64,000 nucleotides of DNA from Paulinella micropora (taxonomy: Eukaryota > Cercozoa > Imbricatea > Euglyphida > Paulinellidae), in assembly GCA_019918135.1 (NCBI GenBank), contig WBZZ01002608.1, positions 5,001 through 69,000 of the forward strand. Reading direction: 5' to 3'. The notes under the pieces were generated by a model that ran no database searches, was not told where the DNA came from, and worked only from the letters and a program-made list of their open reading frames with translations. The translations under genes were made by a program, and so were the position numbers. Below, in pieces: positions 42,490 through 52,761 of the stretch. Position 1 is the first letter of the stretch. Each line of letters starts with the position of its first letter.

Positions 42490-42762
42490 ATGGAAGGTTA
42501 TTTCCTTGAGTCTAAAGGAGATGATATTTTCATTTACACAACAAAAAAACAGGATGAGAACTTGTCTTCAATTTCGGCGAAGGGGACTGAGAGCTCTCTG
42601 AAAAACATCGCTGTTGGCGATATTGTTTGGGTTGTCATCCATGATGACGACTCCAAGTTTTTTGCTTTGAAACTTTCTCAGATTGAGAAGGGTTGCGACG
42701 TCTCAACCGTAAAAAATTGTGAGAGCTCACGTTTTTTTGGACAAAAGTTCTCGAGAAAATAA
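42490..42762 (+). CDS. Small protein of unknown function near the element II edge
   Basis: Open frame of about 90 residues from the ATG at 42490. The frame is open for some distance upstream, so the true start is uncertain and a spliced 5' exon is possible. The product has a beta-rich look (NIAVGDIVWVVIHDDD) recalling a small OB- or SH3-like fold, with a basic C-terminus. No family is recognised. It lies between the coiled-coil gene and the integrase. Confidence 0.35.
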   Translation: MEGYFLESKGDDIFIYTTKKQDENLSSISAKGTESSLKNIAVGDIVWVVIHDDDSKFFALKLSQIEKGCDVSTVKNCESSRFFGQKFSRK

Positions 42763-42885
42763 AAAATAAATAATTCAAGGCTCTTTTTCAAGAAAATAAA
42801 AATAATAATTAATAATTTTTTTCATTTTTAAACTAGTTAATTTAGTCTCCGGTTAAATTATTACATCTATCAATGTAGTAATAAA

Positions 42886-43698
42886 TTATAAATCCATTAT
42901 TTCTTTATTCTTTTTAATCCTGGCACTACTACGGATATTTTCCGGCTTTATGTCTAATGACTTTAATAAGTGGCCGGTCTTTTTTTGTTTATTTGCTTCC
43001 TTGACTTTATCAGCTAGTTGAGGTTTAACTTCTTCCGGTTCTTGTTCGTTCATTTTGGACTTTAATAATTGTTGAGGACTGACTAGTTCGTTTTCACCGA
43101 GTATTAACTTAAAGCCTTTCCTCCCTTTTACTGTATATACTTTCTTTGAATACTGAACATCACCCTTAGAAAAAACCGTTCTTTCTAGTTCTTTTCTAAC
43201 GGTTGAGCCCTTAGGAAATTTATTAATAAGACCAGCCCTGTATATTTCTTGATCGTTTTTCTTTTTACCTTCATAGACTTCCATAGGTGTAGCCTTAATT
43301 GTATTATGGAATGTATTATTATAATTATGAACAATTTCATAAATGTAAGGAACCCAAACAAAATCGTCATTAACTTCCCACATAAAATTTAAATCATTCC
43401 TTATTGTTCTAATAAATCTATCTACTATGCCCATAGTTCGGTGGTCACCAACTTCGTTAGTTGTATGTTGAATTCCGTTGTCTTTAAAGTATTCTGCGAC
43501 TTGTCCTTTATATTCACTGCCGTTGTCTGACGTAATCCTTTTAGGTTTAGGCATTTTTTTTAATCCTTCCAATACTTCGCCAGTTGATTTATTTTTGATC
43601 GGTTCAATCCAACCACGACGAGAATAAACATCAATCATTACTAAACCAAAGTTGTAGTTTTTATTTCCTTTCTTAGTAGCTATTTTAGACATATCCAT
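42886..43698 (-). CDS. Retroviral-type (rve) integrase of element II
   Basis: About 270 residues with the integrase core: IDVYSRRGWIEPI, TSDNGSEYKGQ, and the HRTMGIVDRFIRTIRN block, followed by the conserved HNYNNTFHNTIKATPMEV segment of Polinton-type integrases. The C-terminal region (KGRKGFKLILGENELVSPQQL) is the usual chromodomain or SH3-like DNA-binding tail. These enzymes insert linear Polinton DNA into chromosomes. The frame upstream is represented by 43703-43912. It has higher AT content than typical host-like genes at 60 kb. Confidence 0.8.
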   Translation of the reverse strand: MDMSKIATKKGNKNYNFGLVMIDVYSRRGWIEPIKNKSTGEVLEGLKKMPKPKRITSDNGSEYKGQVAEYFKDNGIQHTTNEVGDHRTMGIVDRFIRTIRNDLNFMWEVNDDFVWVPYIYEIVHNYNNTFHNTIKATPMEVYEGKKKNDQEIYRAGLINKFPKGSTVRKELERTVFSKGDVQYSKKVYTVKGRKGFKLILGENELVSPQQLLKSKMNEQEPEEVKPQLADKVKEANKQKKTGHLLKSLDIKPENIRSSARIKKNKEIMDL

Positions 43699-43702
43699 TA
43701 AG

Positions 43703-43912
43703 TCAAATGAACACTTGGCTTAATGGTTCAGGCTCAGGAGCTAGTATAGTATTCCATTTTTTTGGGTTCTTAGATTGATGGTGTATTTCGGAAGCCTCTT
43801 CAATTTTCTGTTTTTCAAGTTCTTCCTTATCTTGCGGAGACTCCGCCTCCGCACCTCCGGGTTCATTGTTTTGTGTATCGCCTACAGCGATAGCTGTATG
43901 CTTATGGTCCAT
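43703..43912 (-). CDS. Short protein at the integrase N-terminal position
   Basis: 69 residues, acidic (KEELEKQKIEEASEIHHQ), read toward the integrase gene. One of the GC-rich palindromic repeats (43834-43852) lies inside it in frame and encodes GGAEAES. It is either an accessory protein or the N-terminal region belonging with the integrase; I leave this open. Confidence 0.35.
   Translation of the reverse strand: MDHKHTAIAVGDTQNNEPGGAEAESPQDKEELEKQKIEEASEIHHQSKNPKKWNTILAPEPEPLSQVFI
43834..43852 (-). repeat. Type B hairpin inside coding sequence
   Basis: On the minus strand reads GGAGGTGCGGAGGCGGAGTC and onward, nearly the same as the start-codon hairpin at 50171-50189, but here it lies in frame inside a coding region. 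Confidence 0.8.
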
Positions 43913-44013
43913 TGCTATATGCGACTAAAATAGGAAGGTAGTTTATCACAATATATAAAAGAGTAAATAATAAGTCGTGCATAAAGTTATATATTGAAAG
44001 ATTTTAAAAAGTT

Positions 44014-44553
44014 TCAAAATTTAAGAAATATCTTTGAAACATCATTGTTTTCTTTTTTTGACTTCTCTGGTTGTCCCGCATAAACATTGACATTAACACG
44101 GCCAGTCTTCTTACCTCCTTTCTTAGGCTTAGGCTCTTCTTCCTCACTTTCGCTTTCGCTATCCTCGCTATCTTCTTCCACTTTCTTTTTTACCACTTTC
44201 TTCGCCTTCTTCTGTTTGGCTTTAAGTTTCATACCCGCAACCTGTCGTGCGACAATATCTACAAAGTCGTGTTCAACCTCTTCATCGCTTTCGCTGCTTT
44301 CCTCACTTATCTCACCGTACGCTTCTGCGAGCGTAGCTCCGCAGTCCCGCCCATCAATCATATCCTTAGCCAACTGCTTCTTAGTAATGTGATCCATCTT
44401 TTCATCGTCATTCATTTCTTTCACATTCTTCGCCTCTTCCTCCGCTAGTAATTCCCTCGCCCTCTCAATCTTTCTCTGTTTAGCCTGGTTCTTCTTAGCC
44501 TCCCAACCCTTTTCAAGATTCTTCATCGCGACCCCTCTATTACCTCTTGGCAT
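44014..44553 (-). CDS. Charged Lys/Glu/Ser-rich protein, 179 aa
   Basis: Intact frame from the ATG at 44553. The N-terminal half is helical and basic (LEKGWEAKKNQAKQRKIERA). The C-terminal half alternates acidic serine-rich clusters (EDSEDSESESEEEE) with lysine runs (KQKKAKKVVKKKVEE). No family is recognised. It diverges from the fibre gene that starts at 44707. It may be a nucleic-acid-associated or chromatin-like protein of the element. Confidence 0.45.
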   Translation of the reverse strand: MPRGNRGVAMKNLEKGWEAKKNQAKQRKIERARELLAEEEAKNVKEMNDDEKMDHITKKQLAKDMIDGRDCGATLAEAYGEISEESSESDEEVEHDFVDIVARQVAGMKLKAKQKKAKKVVKKKVEEDSEDSESESEEEEPKPKKGGKKTGRVNVNVYAGQPEKSKKENNDVSKIFLKF

Positions 44554-44677
44554 TTTATGACTTGTTTATATTAATATACAAAATAATATTATTTAGTTTT
44601 TATTAATAAGCATAGAGACTGCCGCCTCTATAACTCCGCCATTAAAATATATTTTATATTATATAGTTTTTGAGGCC

Positions 44678-44705
44678 GTAGGTGGTTTTTGAAAAAAGCA
44701 CCTAC
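44678..44705 (+). promoter_or_regulatory. Type A start-codon hairpin of the fibre gene
   Basis: Arms GTAGGTG and CACCTAC enclose a GTTTTTGAAAAAAG loop that can itself pair. The ATG follows one base later at 44707. Near-identical to the hairpin at 55270-55300. Confidence 0.8.
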
Positions 44706-44706
44706 A

Positions 44707-47700
44707 ATGAGTCAATACAAAAGTTTATTAGGCCTTAATGAGCTGGCCGTTGATAGTCTAGACATACTTAACCTTGATTTAACGAACACTAATATTATTG
44801 GCTTAAACACTGATAGGGTGCCGGAAGATGCTGACCCCGTAAATCTTTATTACACTGACGGCCGATTTGATACATGACTGGCTACCAAATCAACAACAGA
44901 CATTAAAAAAGGAAAAAATTTATACTACACAGAGCAACGAGTTAGGGATAACGACGAAGTCAAAGCCTCAACTCAACACCGCTCTAATATTTCTAATCCG
45001 CACCAAACCAGTTTATACAATTTGATAGACACTAACATATTTGCACAAGCGAGCGGACAATACTTAACTTACAACGATGTAGAAGGCAAATGGAAGAATA
45101 CAGCCCTCGGTTCAATTGACACACTTTCAGATGTAGTCATTACAGCACCAGTGGCGATGAATAGTTATCTAACATATAATTCAATAAACTCGGTAAATAA
45201 AACATTTCCGATACATGTTGATGAAACAGGCAACATTAGTATGGGAAGGAAGAATATAACAGGAGTTAATTTACTAAATGACAAAGGTGTTGATGAATGG
45301 ATATTTGAGCATAATGATAATAATAATAAGGTGTCAGCAGCTGGAAGTATAGACTCACACAGCGATGTGACAATATCAGGCTTCCAAGCAGATAATCAAC
45401 TGATTATGTATAGCACAGGACAATGGAGAAACACCACACCACCCTTTCTTAGATTAGACGGCACAGCCAGTATGACGGGAGGACTAAAAATGGGTGGTTT
45501 TGCTATTTCAGGGGCTTCTACGTATAATGGAATTAATCTCGCAAATCTCGCAGTTGATGGTTCGGTGGTTAAACTAACAGGAGACCAAACTATAGCGAGT
45601 ATTAAAACATTTAGCAGTATAATAAATGCAAGTGCGGGTCTTGATATGAAAAGCCAAAGCATAACAAATGTAAATCAACTAAATGGCAGGTCTATCACAA
45701 CTTGGTTATCAGAGCACGATACTAACACGGCTAAAGTGTCGGCGAGTGGAAGTATTGATACACATAGCGATGTGATTATAACAACAGCAGCAGATAATCA
45801 ACTACTCATTTATAGCACTGGACAATGGAGAAACACAAACTCACCCTTTCTTAGATTAGACGGCATTGCTAGTATGACGGAGGACTAAATATGGGAAACC
45901 AAAGCATAACAAATGTAAATCTTGTTGATGGTGTGGATGTTTCTGTTCTTGATACTTCGGCAGTTAAAACCTCAGGAAACCAATCCATAGCAGGAATCAA
46001 GACATTTAGCAGTGCCCTTGAAATAACTGGAAATTCAACGAATGCAACAACAAAAGGAACATTCGTGGTTTTTAACTCCACAGCCAATATAGGAACTATC
46101 GGATGCCTTGATATGGGCACTGGCGTAAATTATAACTTTGAAATAATTGCCAAAAAATAAGTTTCATTATTGATGGAGCGATTGTTGCGTGGATTAATGC
46201 CACGGGCTTAGATTGTAATAGTAGTCGGATTGTTCATCTGGGAGCGCCACAAAATGCGAATGAAGCGGTAAATAGGCAATATCTGGATGACAATTGTGTG
46301 AAACTAACAACAGACCAAACCATAACGGGAAGTAAAACATTTAATGGGGCGAGCGCTACGATAAAATATCTAACTTTAACGAACAATGCCGATTTTAATA
46401 ATCAAACTATCACTAATGGCGGAAATATAACATATAATGGGGCGAGGATATTAAACCAAAATGGAGGAGATATATTCTTTTCACAGACATCAGGAGATTA
46501 TCAGTATTTCTTATTTACTCTAAATACTGCTACAAGCGGAACCGCGAACCAACGAGGTTATGTATTCACGAATGTAGCATTTGATGCAAAAGGTGCGGGA
46601 CTTTATATTTCAAAACTTTTGGATAATAAAAGTGCTTCATCTGACATTGTCCGTTTTAACAATGCTGGCGGTATGCGGTTTTATGGTGCCTTAGATATGA
46701 ACTCAAACAACATAACAAATGGCGGAACAATAACGGGAACTACATTAACGGCAACTGCTGGCATGACTACAACAACTTTAACAACGAGCGATAAAATAAC
46801 AACAGCACTAGGCAAACCGATAATCATAGGCAACTCAACAAAAGGAACAGGAGCAACAGGCGGATTAGAGTTATATGGAACGGCGAGCGACCCCGCGGGG
46901 CCACATATACAGGCAATAACGACGGCAGATGGGTATCCAGTTTTTCAAATGTGGAATTATGCTCATAATGATATTACCTTAGGTTTTGATGCTTATGTGT
47001 CGGGAGGGGCATGGAAATCATCTTCTGCGACATCTAACTTTTTAATACAAAAAGGCACTAATCTTCTTTTCTATTATAAATCAGGAGTAGCGGTGGGGAA
47101 TAATGTATCATTTAATGTCGCAATGGACATCAGTAGCACAACGGGCTTATTAACAGCAAATGCGGGGATATCAACAACAACATTAACAACAAGCGACAAT
47201 ATAGTAGTAGGTGCTGGAAAAAGTGTTTTCATAGATAGGTCAGGATATACAAACACGAATAACAAATTAGTTTTGTGGGATGGTGGAACAGGCTCCACGA
47301 CTGCTTTTAATGGATTTGGTATTAAATTAGACACAATGATGTACAAGGTTAATGCTACAACTGATAATCACATACTTTACTATAGTGCTACAAATGAGTT
47401 ATTCAGAATTGGTAATGCGGGAATTACTGCTTCAAAGGCAATAACGGCAAATGCTGGGATATCTGTTGTTAATAGCACAGTCGACATACGCGGGGAAGCA
47501 AGAAGTGGGTCTCATGCTACGCCAGTAGGATTGTATGTTTCAGCCAATCTTGGTCCATCTTCTGGCGGTGTTGAATTCAGACACAGCAACGGGACGCAGG
47601 GAGTTGGTTTTGGTTATAACTCAATATATGCTACGGGGAGCAACACAAACCAATATTAAAATTTTTATGCGAGGGGGACTGGCGTAATCTATGCTCAGAG

Positions 47701-48299
47701 TGATACAAGCATGACGACAGCATCCAGCGGATTTTTAACATTAAGAAAAAGACCAAACAATACGACCAACCCACAAATATTTATGAAAGCAGGAGACTCA
47801 TCAGGTTATGCGGTAGTAATGAATACAGGTGGTTTATTACATGCTTGGTCGACTTCATTATCAAATGGTGAAAACAATAATGGATATGTTTATATTGCAG
47901 CAGGAGCGAATGTTTGGTCTTCTGGTTCAGACAGGAGGCTAAAATCAGATATTAAAACACACTAGACTGCGGGGATTGTTGTGAGAAACTAATGAAAATA
48001 AACTGCTGTTCATATTATTTGAAATCAGACGAAAAGAAAGAAAAAAAGAACCACGGATTTATTGCGGATGAAGTAAAAAAAATATTTCCAGAATTTGTAT
48101 CTGAAAATGGAATAAAAGCAGACGATGGGGATGGAAACTTTGAAGGTATATCATATATGGAATTTATACCAATACTGGTTAGTGCTTTTCAACATATGGC
48201 GGAAAAGGTAGATAATTTAGAAAAAGAAAATAAACTTTTACTTAATATACTACAAAACCAAGCAAACCAACTAGCCGAAATCCGAGCAGTCGTATTTCC
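44707..48299 (+). pseudogene. Fibre-like protein ending in a peptidase S74 chaperone domain, broken
   Basis: Starts at the ATG right after the hairpin. The long central region is repetitive and beta-rich with recurrent SGSIDTHSDVTI, LRLDGTASMTGGLKM, KLTTDQTITGSKTF and ATAGMTTTTLTTSDKI motifs, as in trimeric fibres. Near the C-terminus SGSDRRLKSDI is the catalytic serine motif of the S74 intramolecular chaperone, followed by HGFIADEVKKIFPEFV and a leucine-rich coiled coil. S74 domains assist trimerisation of phage and algal-virus fibres and cleave themselves off. The probable role is host attachment. Broken, about five breaks. Confidence 0.75.
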
Positions 48300-48304
48300 T
48301 ACTA

Positions 48305-48643
48305 ATGCCCCCTAGATTACACCCACCACCACCAATCATAGAGACGGAAGACCTCACCCCAGAGTTGAAGAATCGTGTGCTAGATGTCCAAATTAAGCAG
48401 GAAGAAAAAAAATTAGACCACGAATACGAGGACAGCTGGGATTGCTGTTTGACAAAGCAAAAAACTGACAGCCGACTTATTAAATACTTACTTCAAATGG
48501 GTATCATTATCGCCATCATCCCCCTTTGTATCGTGAGGCTGTCTGAAAAGAACTTACCGTGCGAGACAGCCAACACTTATGTCGGTATTTTGACCTTACT
48601 TATCGGTATCTGCCTTCCTAGCCCATCTTCAAGTAAGAAGTGA
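48305..48643 (+). CDS. Small membrane protein with two transmembrane segments, 112 aa
   Basis: Intact frame whose ATG lies just after the end of the fibre gene. The first half is proline-rich then charged. Residues about 68-86 (MGIIIAIIPLCIVRL) and 95-108 (VGILTLLIGICLP) are hydrophobic and probably span a membrane. No family is recognised. Small membrane proteins next to capsid genes are common in Polinton-like viruses. Confidence 0.5.
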   Translation: MPPRLHPPPPIIETEDLTPELKNRVLDVQIKQEEKKLDHEYEDSWDCCLTKQKTDSRLIKYLLQMGIIIAIIPLCIVRLSEKNLPCETANTYVGILTLLIGICLPSPSSSKK

Positions 48644-48896
48644 GCATTCATATAAGTGGATTTTATACCAAGAAGCATCGTTTGAGCAAATTAAAGGAAT
48701 GACTTCATCAAAACTCACACACCAATCACTAAAAGGTTTATACACACATTTAAATTTTGTTTCTATTCCTTTTTGAATACACCACACACAACTTTCATTT
48801 TTTTTAACACTGACCCGTGAATAGAAATCGCAGGCAGTCCGAGCAGAAATATTAATTAATAAAAAATTTATAAAGATTAGTATAGAGGGCATCGCA

Positions 48897-49259
48897 ATGG
48901 CAGACTATAAATTTCAAAACATTATTTTTCTGAGTAATGATTTTGCGGGCGGTAGCAAAACATTTGACAAAACCATTATTTTGAACTTTACCCCAACTAG
49001 AATGAATGTTAAGTATATCCACTATATGAATGATATGACTGAAACGAAAACAAAAATTCTTCATATGAACCGAATTGGAATCATTGGCACATTCGCTGAT
49101 AGCAACACCGCAAACATTTCCAATCTCAGCTACAACTTAGGTATTATTAATTGGACTGACGGTCAATACACATTTAGAGTACTTAAAACGGACAATGGCA
49201 GTATTGAGACTGACCTCTTGGGTGGAAGAATTGTTATTTGTTTAGAATTTTTGGCTTGA
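48897..49259 (+). CDS. Unknown structural-like protein, 120 aa
   Basis: Intact frame from the ATG at 48897, ending about 13 bases before the ATPase start. Beta-rich composition (YKFQNIIFLSNDF, GGRIVICLEFLA) with no cysteine pairs or signal peptide. Its place directly before the packaging ATPase suggests a virion role; no family is recognised. Confidence 0.5.
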   Translation: MADYKFQNIIFLSNDFAGGSKTFDKTIILNFTPTRMNVKYIHYMNDMTETKTKILHMNRIGIIGTFADSNTANISNLSYNLGIINWTDGQYTFRVLKTDNGSIETDLLGGRIVICLEFLA

Positions 49260-49272
49260 AGAAAATATAGTG

Positions 49273-50100
49273 ATGGAGAAAATTAATGATATACGAGTTA
49301 GACCAGTTAGAAACCAAAACGGAGATGGCGACAAGTTGGCAAAAGGATGTACTAAGTTGTTTGATGAATCGCTCGCTAATATTTTTCTTCTCGCTCGCAA
49401 GAAGAGTGGCAAGACGACCGCACTGTTTGAAATCCTGAAACGAACCACCGACAAAAAAACGAGGATTGTTATTATAGCCAGCACGATACACAAGGACCAC
49501 ATTTACAAAGAAATGGTGAAGCACTTTAAGAAGAAGGGAAACCCAATGGCGATATACACATATTTGAAAACGGATGGCTACAGTGTGATTGATTACGAGT
49601 TAGACAAGCTGAATAAACCCGATCAAGACCAAGAAGAAGGCGAGATTGTGCGGGACCACCAAGAAGAACCGAAGCCGAAGTTTCTTTATTTTGGAAAAGA
49701 GGAAAAGAAGAAGCAGGGACAAGCACCAGCAGAAAGACCGAGCAAATACATAACACCAGAAGTCGTTTTCGTGCTAGATGACCTCGGCTCAGGTTTAAGT
49801 GATAAGTCCGTTAGCGACCTATTGAAAAAAAATAGACACTACAAGTCAAAGGTGATTATGAGCTCGCAATACCTAAACGACTTACGACCTGAGGCGATTA
49901 AACAGCTGGACTACCTTCTTATTTTTCCAGGACAGTCTCAGGATAAATAGAACTCGTGTATAAGCATCTGGACCTCGGTTATGATTTAGACTACTTTATC
50001 GAAAAGTATCACGAGGCGACGAAAGAACGATTTAACTTTTTGTATGTGGATGCGGTGTCTGATGAATTACGAAAGAACTTCAATATTCGTTTAAAGTAAT
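49273..50100 (+). pseudogene. A32/FtsK-HerA-type DNA packaging ATPase, broken
   Basis: The product begins MEKINDIRVRP. Walker A is LLARKKSGKTT near residue 40 and Walker B is VVFVLDDLG near residue 170, followed by the sensor-like KVIMSSQYLNDL segment. This is the packaging ATPase shared by Polintons, virophages and large DNA viruses, which drives the genome into the capsid. It lies in the capsid gene cluster, as usual for this group. About one break, near its C-terminal part. Confidence 0.82.
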
Positions 50101-50126
50101 TTTTTATTATTTATTTTTTTCAGAAC

Positions 50127-50160
50127 TATATATAGGAACCTTTTGAAAAAGCTTCACCAA
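50127..50160 (+). promoter_or_regulatory. TATA-GAACC box and CTTCACC leader
   Basis: TATATATAGGAACC (50127-50140), then GCTTCACCAA (50151-50160), leading into the hairpin and ATG at 50190. Matching modules occur at 50562-50600, 56591-56618 and 57164-57195, and in weaker form at 55233-55250. Confidence 0.6.
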
Positions 50161-50170
50161 AACCGGAGGT

Positions 50171-50189
50171 GCGGAGGCGGAGTCTCTGC
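50171..50189 (+). promoter_or_regulatory. Type B start-codon hairpin
   Basis: GCGGAG and CTCTGC arms; the ATG at 50190 follows with no gap. Preceded by ACCGGAGGT. Confidence 0.8.
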
Positions 50190-50495
50190 ATGCCAACATC
50201 ACCAGTTATTATTTCACAACCATCGGGATACAATATCAGCTACAATCCTTCAATGCCACAAGCGGGAGGAAGAAAGAAGAAGGGAAAAAAGAAACAAACA
50301 GGAGGCAAAGTTAATTGGGCCAAGGTCGGAAAAGCGATAGTGGATGCTAATAGGTTTATCAAGAAGAACCAATTGATTTCAAGGGGTGCTACTTTTCTCA
50401 GCGATGTCGGAGTGCCTTATGCGGACCGTGTAGCGAAGGCTGCGATGAAGCAAGGATACGGCAAGCAACGAGGCGGAGCAGTTAAGTTTCGGTAG
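50190..50495 (+). CDS. Basic core-like protein with Gly-Gly sites, 101 aa
   Basis: Start chosen at the ATG directly after the hairpin (50190) rather than upstream. Very basic, with RKKKGKKKQ, and three Gly-Gly sites (QAGG, QTGG, QRGG) that resemble targets of adenain/Ulp1-type maturation proteases, one of which is encoded at 51919-52692. The C-terminal half is helical (VDANRFIKKNQLISRGATFL). Likely a DNA-condensing or minor virion protein, comparable in position and composition to small adenovirus core proteins; homology is not shown. Confidence 0.5.
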   Translation: MPTSPVIISQPSGYNISYNPSMPQAGGRKKKGKKKQTGGKVNWAKVGKAIVDANRFIKKNQLISRGATFLSDVGVPYADRVAKAAMKQGYGKQRGGAVKFR

Positions 50496-50509
50496 GGGTA
50501 AACCCCTAC
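50492..50509 (+). repeat. Type A hairpin over the stop codon
   Basis: GTAGGGG and CCCCTAC arms. The stop codon TAG of the core-like gene lies inside the left arm. ACAACCCCACAGG follows, similar to the repeat at 59255-59272. Confidence 0.75.
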
Positions 50510-50561
50510 AACCCCACAGGCGGATTCAAATGTAAGTTATGTTATTATTTTTTTCTCTAAC

Positions 50562-50600
50562 ATATACGAACCTTTTTTTTAAAAAAAAGCTTCAACAAAA
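50562..50600 (+). promoter_or_regulatory. TATA-GAACC box and CTTCAAC leader
   Basis: ATATACGAACC, then AGCTTCAACAAAAAG, upstream of the hairpin and ATG at 50626. Confidence 0.55.
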
Positions 50601-50609
50601 AGTCGGGTC

Positions 50610-50624
50610 GTAGGGTGTCCCTAC
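50610..50624 (+). promoter_or_regulatory. Type A start-codon hairpin
   Basis: GTAGGG and CCCTAC arms around a TGT loop, one base before the ATG at 50626. Confidence 0.8.
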
Positions 50625-50625
50625 A

Positions 50626-51922
50626 ATGGTTGTAAAAAAACCGCGGAAGAAACGTAAACAACGACCGCCGAGGATATACAGAACCAAAGATGGCCGACCA
50701 TATATTAAAGTGAAAGGCAAACGAGCATATCTCAACTTTGGAGAGAAAACGAATGACCTTTCAACACTTCAAATCGTTAAACTGTTTTTGAAATATATGA
50801 AAGGGGATACCCCTTCCAAACCCAACCGGCGGGGTCGTAGGGGCGGAGTCCCTACAATAGTTAAGTCCGAATTCAATCGCCTTGAACACGAGAACCGCAA
50901 CCAGATACAAAACAACCTGCTGAAAAAAAATGAACTAATACACGAGCAGGAGGAAAAGGAAAAGAAGTTAAGAGAACAGGCAGAAGATGAGAAGAAAAGA
51001 ATGGAGAGGAAGGAGAATGCGGAAATGAAGGAAAGACAAGAAGAATTAATAAGGGAGGCGAACAGAGAGCAAAAACTTATAGAGGATGTAAAATTTGAAC
51101 AAGATAGAAAAAATAATTTAATGTTATTACCGCCACCCCAGTTCCAACCTCAATACATACAAGCACCACCACAAGCACCACCACAAGCACCACAACTAGG
51201 ACCACCACAAGCACCACAACTAGGCCCACCACAAGCACCACAAGCACCACCACAAGCACCCCAAGCACCACCACAAGCACCACAAGCACCAGAAGAAAAA
51301 CAGATGCCATTGAAAACAAAAGAAGAGAAAAAGGCTGAAAAGGAATTAAAAGAAAAATACATTGAATTAATGAAGAAAGCGGGCTTTACAACTAAATTTA
51401 TTAAAAGCTTGAGCAAAACAGAATTTGACAAACTTGGTAAAGGAATAGAGAAAGCGATAGCCGATGCCCAATCAGCAGATGAGCAGAAAGAACTGGCTGA
51501 ACAATATAAAAAAGAATTAGAACAAGAAAAAAAAACGAGCGGAGGCTAAAGCGAAACACTTTGAAATTAAAGATAAAACATCATACATATCCGCAGGTTT
51601 AAGAAATGATTACAAGTATCCGAAATTGGATATACCCAAAACTTTGGGCCCTGCTTTGGAAAAAGAAATGAAAGCTCGGGGCAAACCACCACCAAAAAAA
51701 GTTAAAGGAAAACACACGACTGCGGGTATGGCACAAGTTATAGTAGATGAAGGTATTGATTTAGGAATAGACCAGAATGAAATGAGAAAGAAACTCGCTG
51801 ATTATTTGGGAATAAACCAAACGGGTGCTGGGGCAAAAACGATGGAGGAATTAATACACAAACTTTTGACAATAGCAACAATTAAGAAATATTTAAAGAA
51901 GGGCAAATACAGAAAAAAATGA
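50626..51922 (+). pseudogene. Proline/glutamine-repeat virion-like protein, broken
   Basis: Starts at the ATG after the hairpin. The N-terminal 60 residues are basic with a YIKVKGKRAYLNF beta segment. The middle is a long charged coiled coil (about residues 80-165). A tandem PPQAPQ region follows near residues 170-215, and the rest is helical. A type A hairpin (50837-50855) lies in frame and encodes RRGGVPT. The end overlaps the protease start by four bases, showing tight packing. About one break. No family is recognised; a scaffold or minor virion protein is possible. Confidence 0.5.
50837..50855 (+). repeat. Type A hairpin in frame inside a gene
   Basis: GTAGGGG...TCCCTAC, with the preceding GGGGTC also shared with other copies. 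Confidence 0.75.
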
Positions 51923-52692
51923 AGAAGAAGGATTATGTAAATAACTTAGTAACCGAAATGAGAAGCGACCCAAACATTAAAAATCAAGTTTCAAATAATC
52001 TCGGTATTCAACCAACCGAGGAAGTTCCACAGCCAGCCCCCACCACGGATGTAGAGGAAGTTCAACCGCCAGCACCAGAAACTGCACCCGATACCACCAC
52101 CGACACCACCACCGAACCCACGCCCGACACAATACCCGAAATCACCGCCGACACAACACCCGAAATCACCTCCGATGGGGTTGTAGGGGGAGGAGGCCCC
52201 TACCGAGGATTGATGACGGACGAAATAGACAACATTATGAAAAAGCACGAATGGTATATCGGCACGGTAGCCAGCGATGAAATAAACAAACTGAAGCCAG
52301 AAAAAAGAAAGAAGTATGGCTTTATTATGAACTTGGATAAGTCTAGTCAACCAGGCTCACATTGGATTGCTGTTTGGGTTGACCTAATTAAAGACGACTC
52401 TATTGAAATCTACGACCCACTCGCTTTGTATAAACAGACTGAGCTATTTCTACACCAAATGAAACAGCTTATTGACAAGAGTAAGCCGAGCACATATCTG
52501 CTTATAAAGGTTAATCAGGTTAAAAACCAAAGCGACACAACAGATACCTGCGGGTGGCATAGTATTAGGTTTTTGTTAGAGCGGGCGAAAGGTAATCGCT
52601 TTAAATTTGCCAGCGGTTGGACGGACTTAAAAGAAAAAGAAGCGGAGGAGTTGAAAACACAGAACGGCTACGGCTTTGACACTTTTATCTAG
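51919..52692 (+). CDS. Ulp1/adenain-type cysteine protease, 257 aa
   Basis: Open from the ATG at 51919. The N-terminal 95 residues are a Pro/Thr/Asp linker (TPDTIPEITADTTPEI) carrying a type A hairpin in frame (GVVGGGGPY). The C-terminal domain has the catalytic order His (SHWIAVWVDL), Asp (IEIYDPLALY), Gln (KVNQVKNQS) and Cys (DTCGWHS), which is the C48/C5 protease arrangement. In Polintons and adenoviruses this enzyme cleaves virion precursors, often after Gly-Gly. Candidate targets with Gly-Gly near the N-terminus lie in the same cluster (50190, 52762, 53636, 57216). It looks whole. Confidence 0.82.
   Translation: MKKKDYVNNLVTEMRSDPNIKNQVSNNLGIQPTEEVPQPAPTTDVEEVQPPAPETAPDTTTDTTTEPTPDTIPEITADTTPEITSDGVVGGGGPYRGLMTDEIDNIMKKHEWYIGTVASDEINKLKPEKRKKYGFIMNLDKSSQPGSHWIAVWVDLIKDDSIEIYDPLALYKQTELFLHQMKQLIDKSKPSTYLLIKVNQVKNQSDTTDTCGWHSIRFLLERAKGNRFKFASGWTDLKEKEAEELKTQNGYGFDTFI
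52183..52203 (+). repeat. Type A hairpin in frame inside the protease gene
   Basis: GTAGGGGG and CCCCTAC arms around GAGGAGG, preceded by GGGGTT. Confidence 0.75.
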
Positions 52693-52742
52693 GTAATTAA
52701 AGCAAAAAATATTTTTTCTATTATATATCCAAAATTAGAGGT

Positions 52743-52760
52743 GCGGAGACTAGTCTCTGC
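52743..52760 (+). promoter_or_regulatory. Type B start-codon hairpin of the penton gene
   Basis: GCGGAGACTAGTCTCTGC, an almost perfect palindrome one base before the ATG at 52762, preceded by AGAGGT. Confidence 0.8.
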
Positions 52761-52761
52761 G

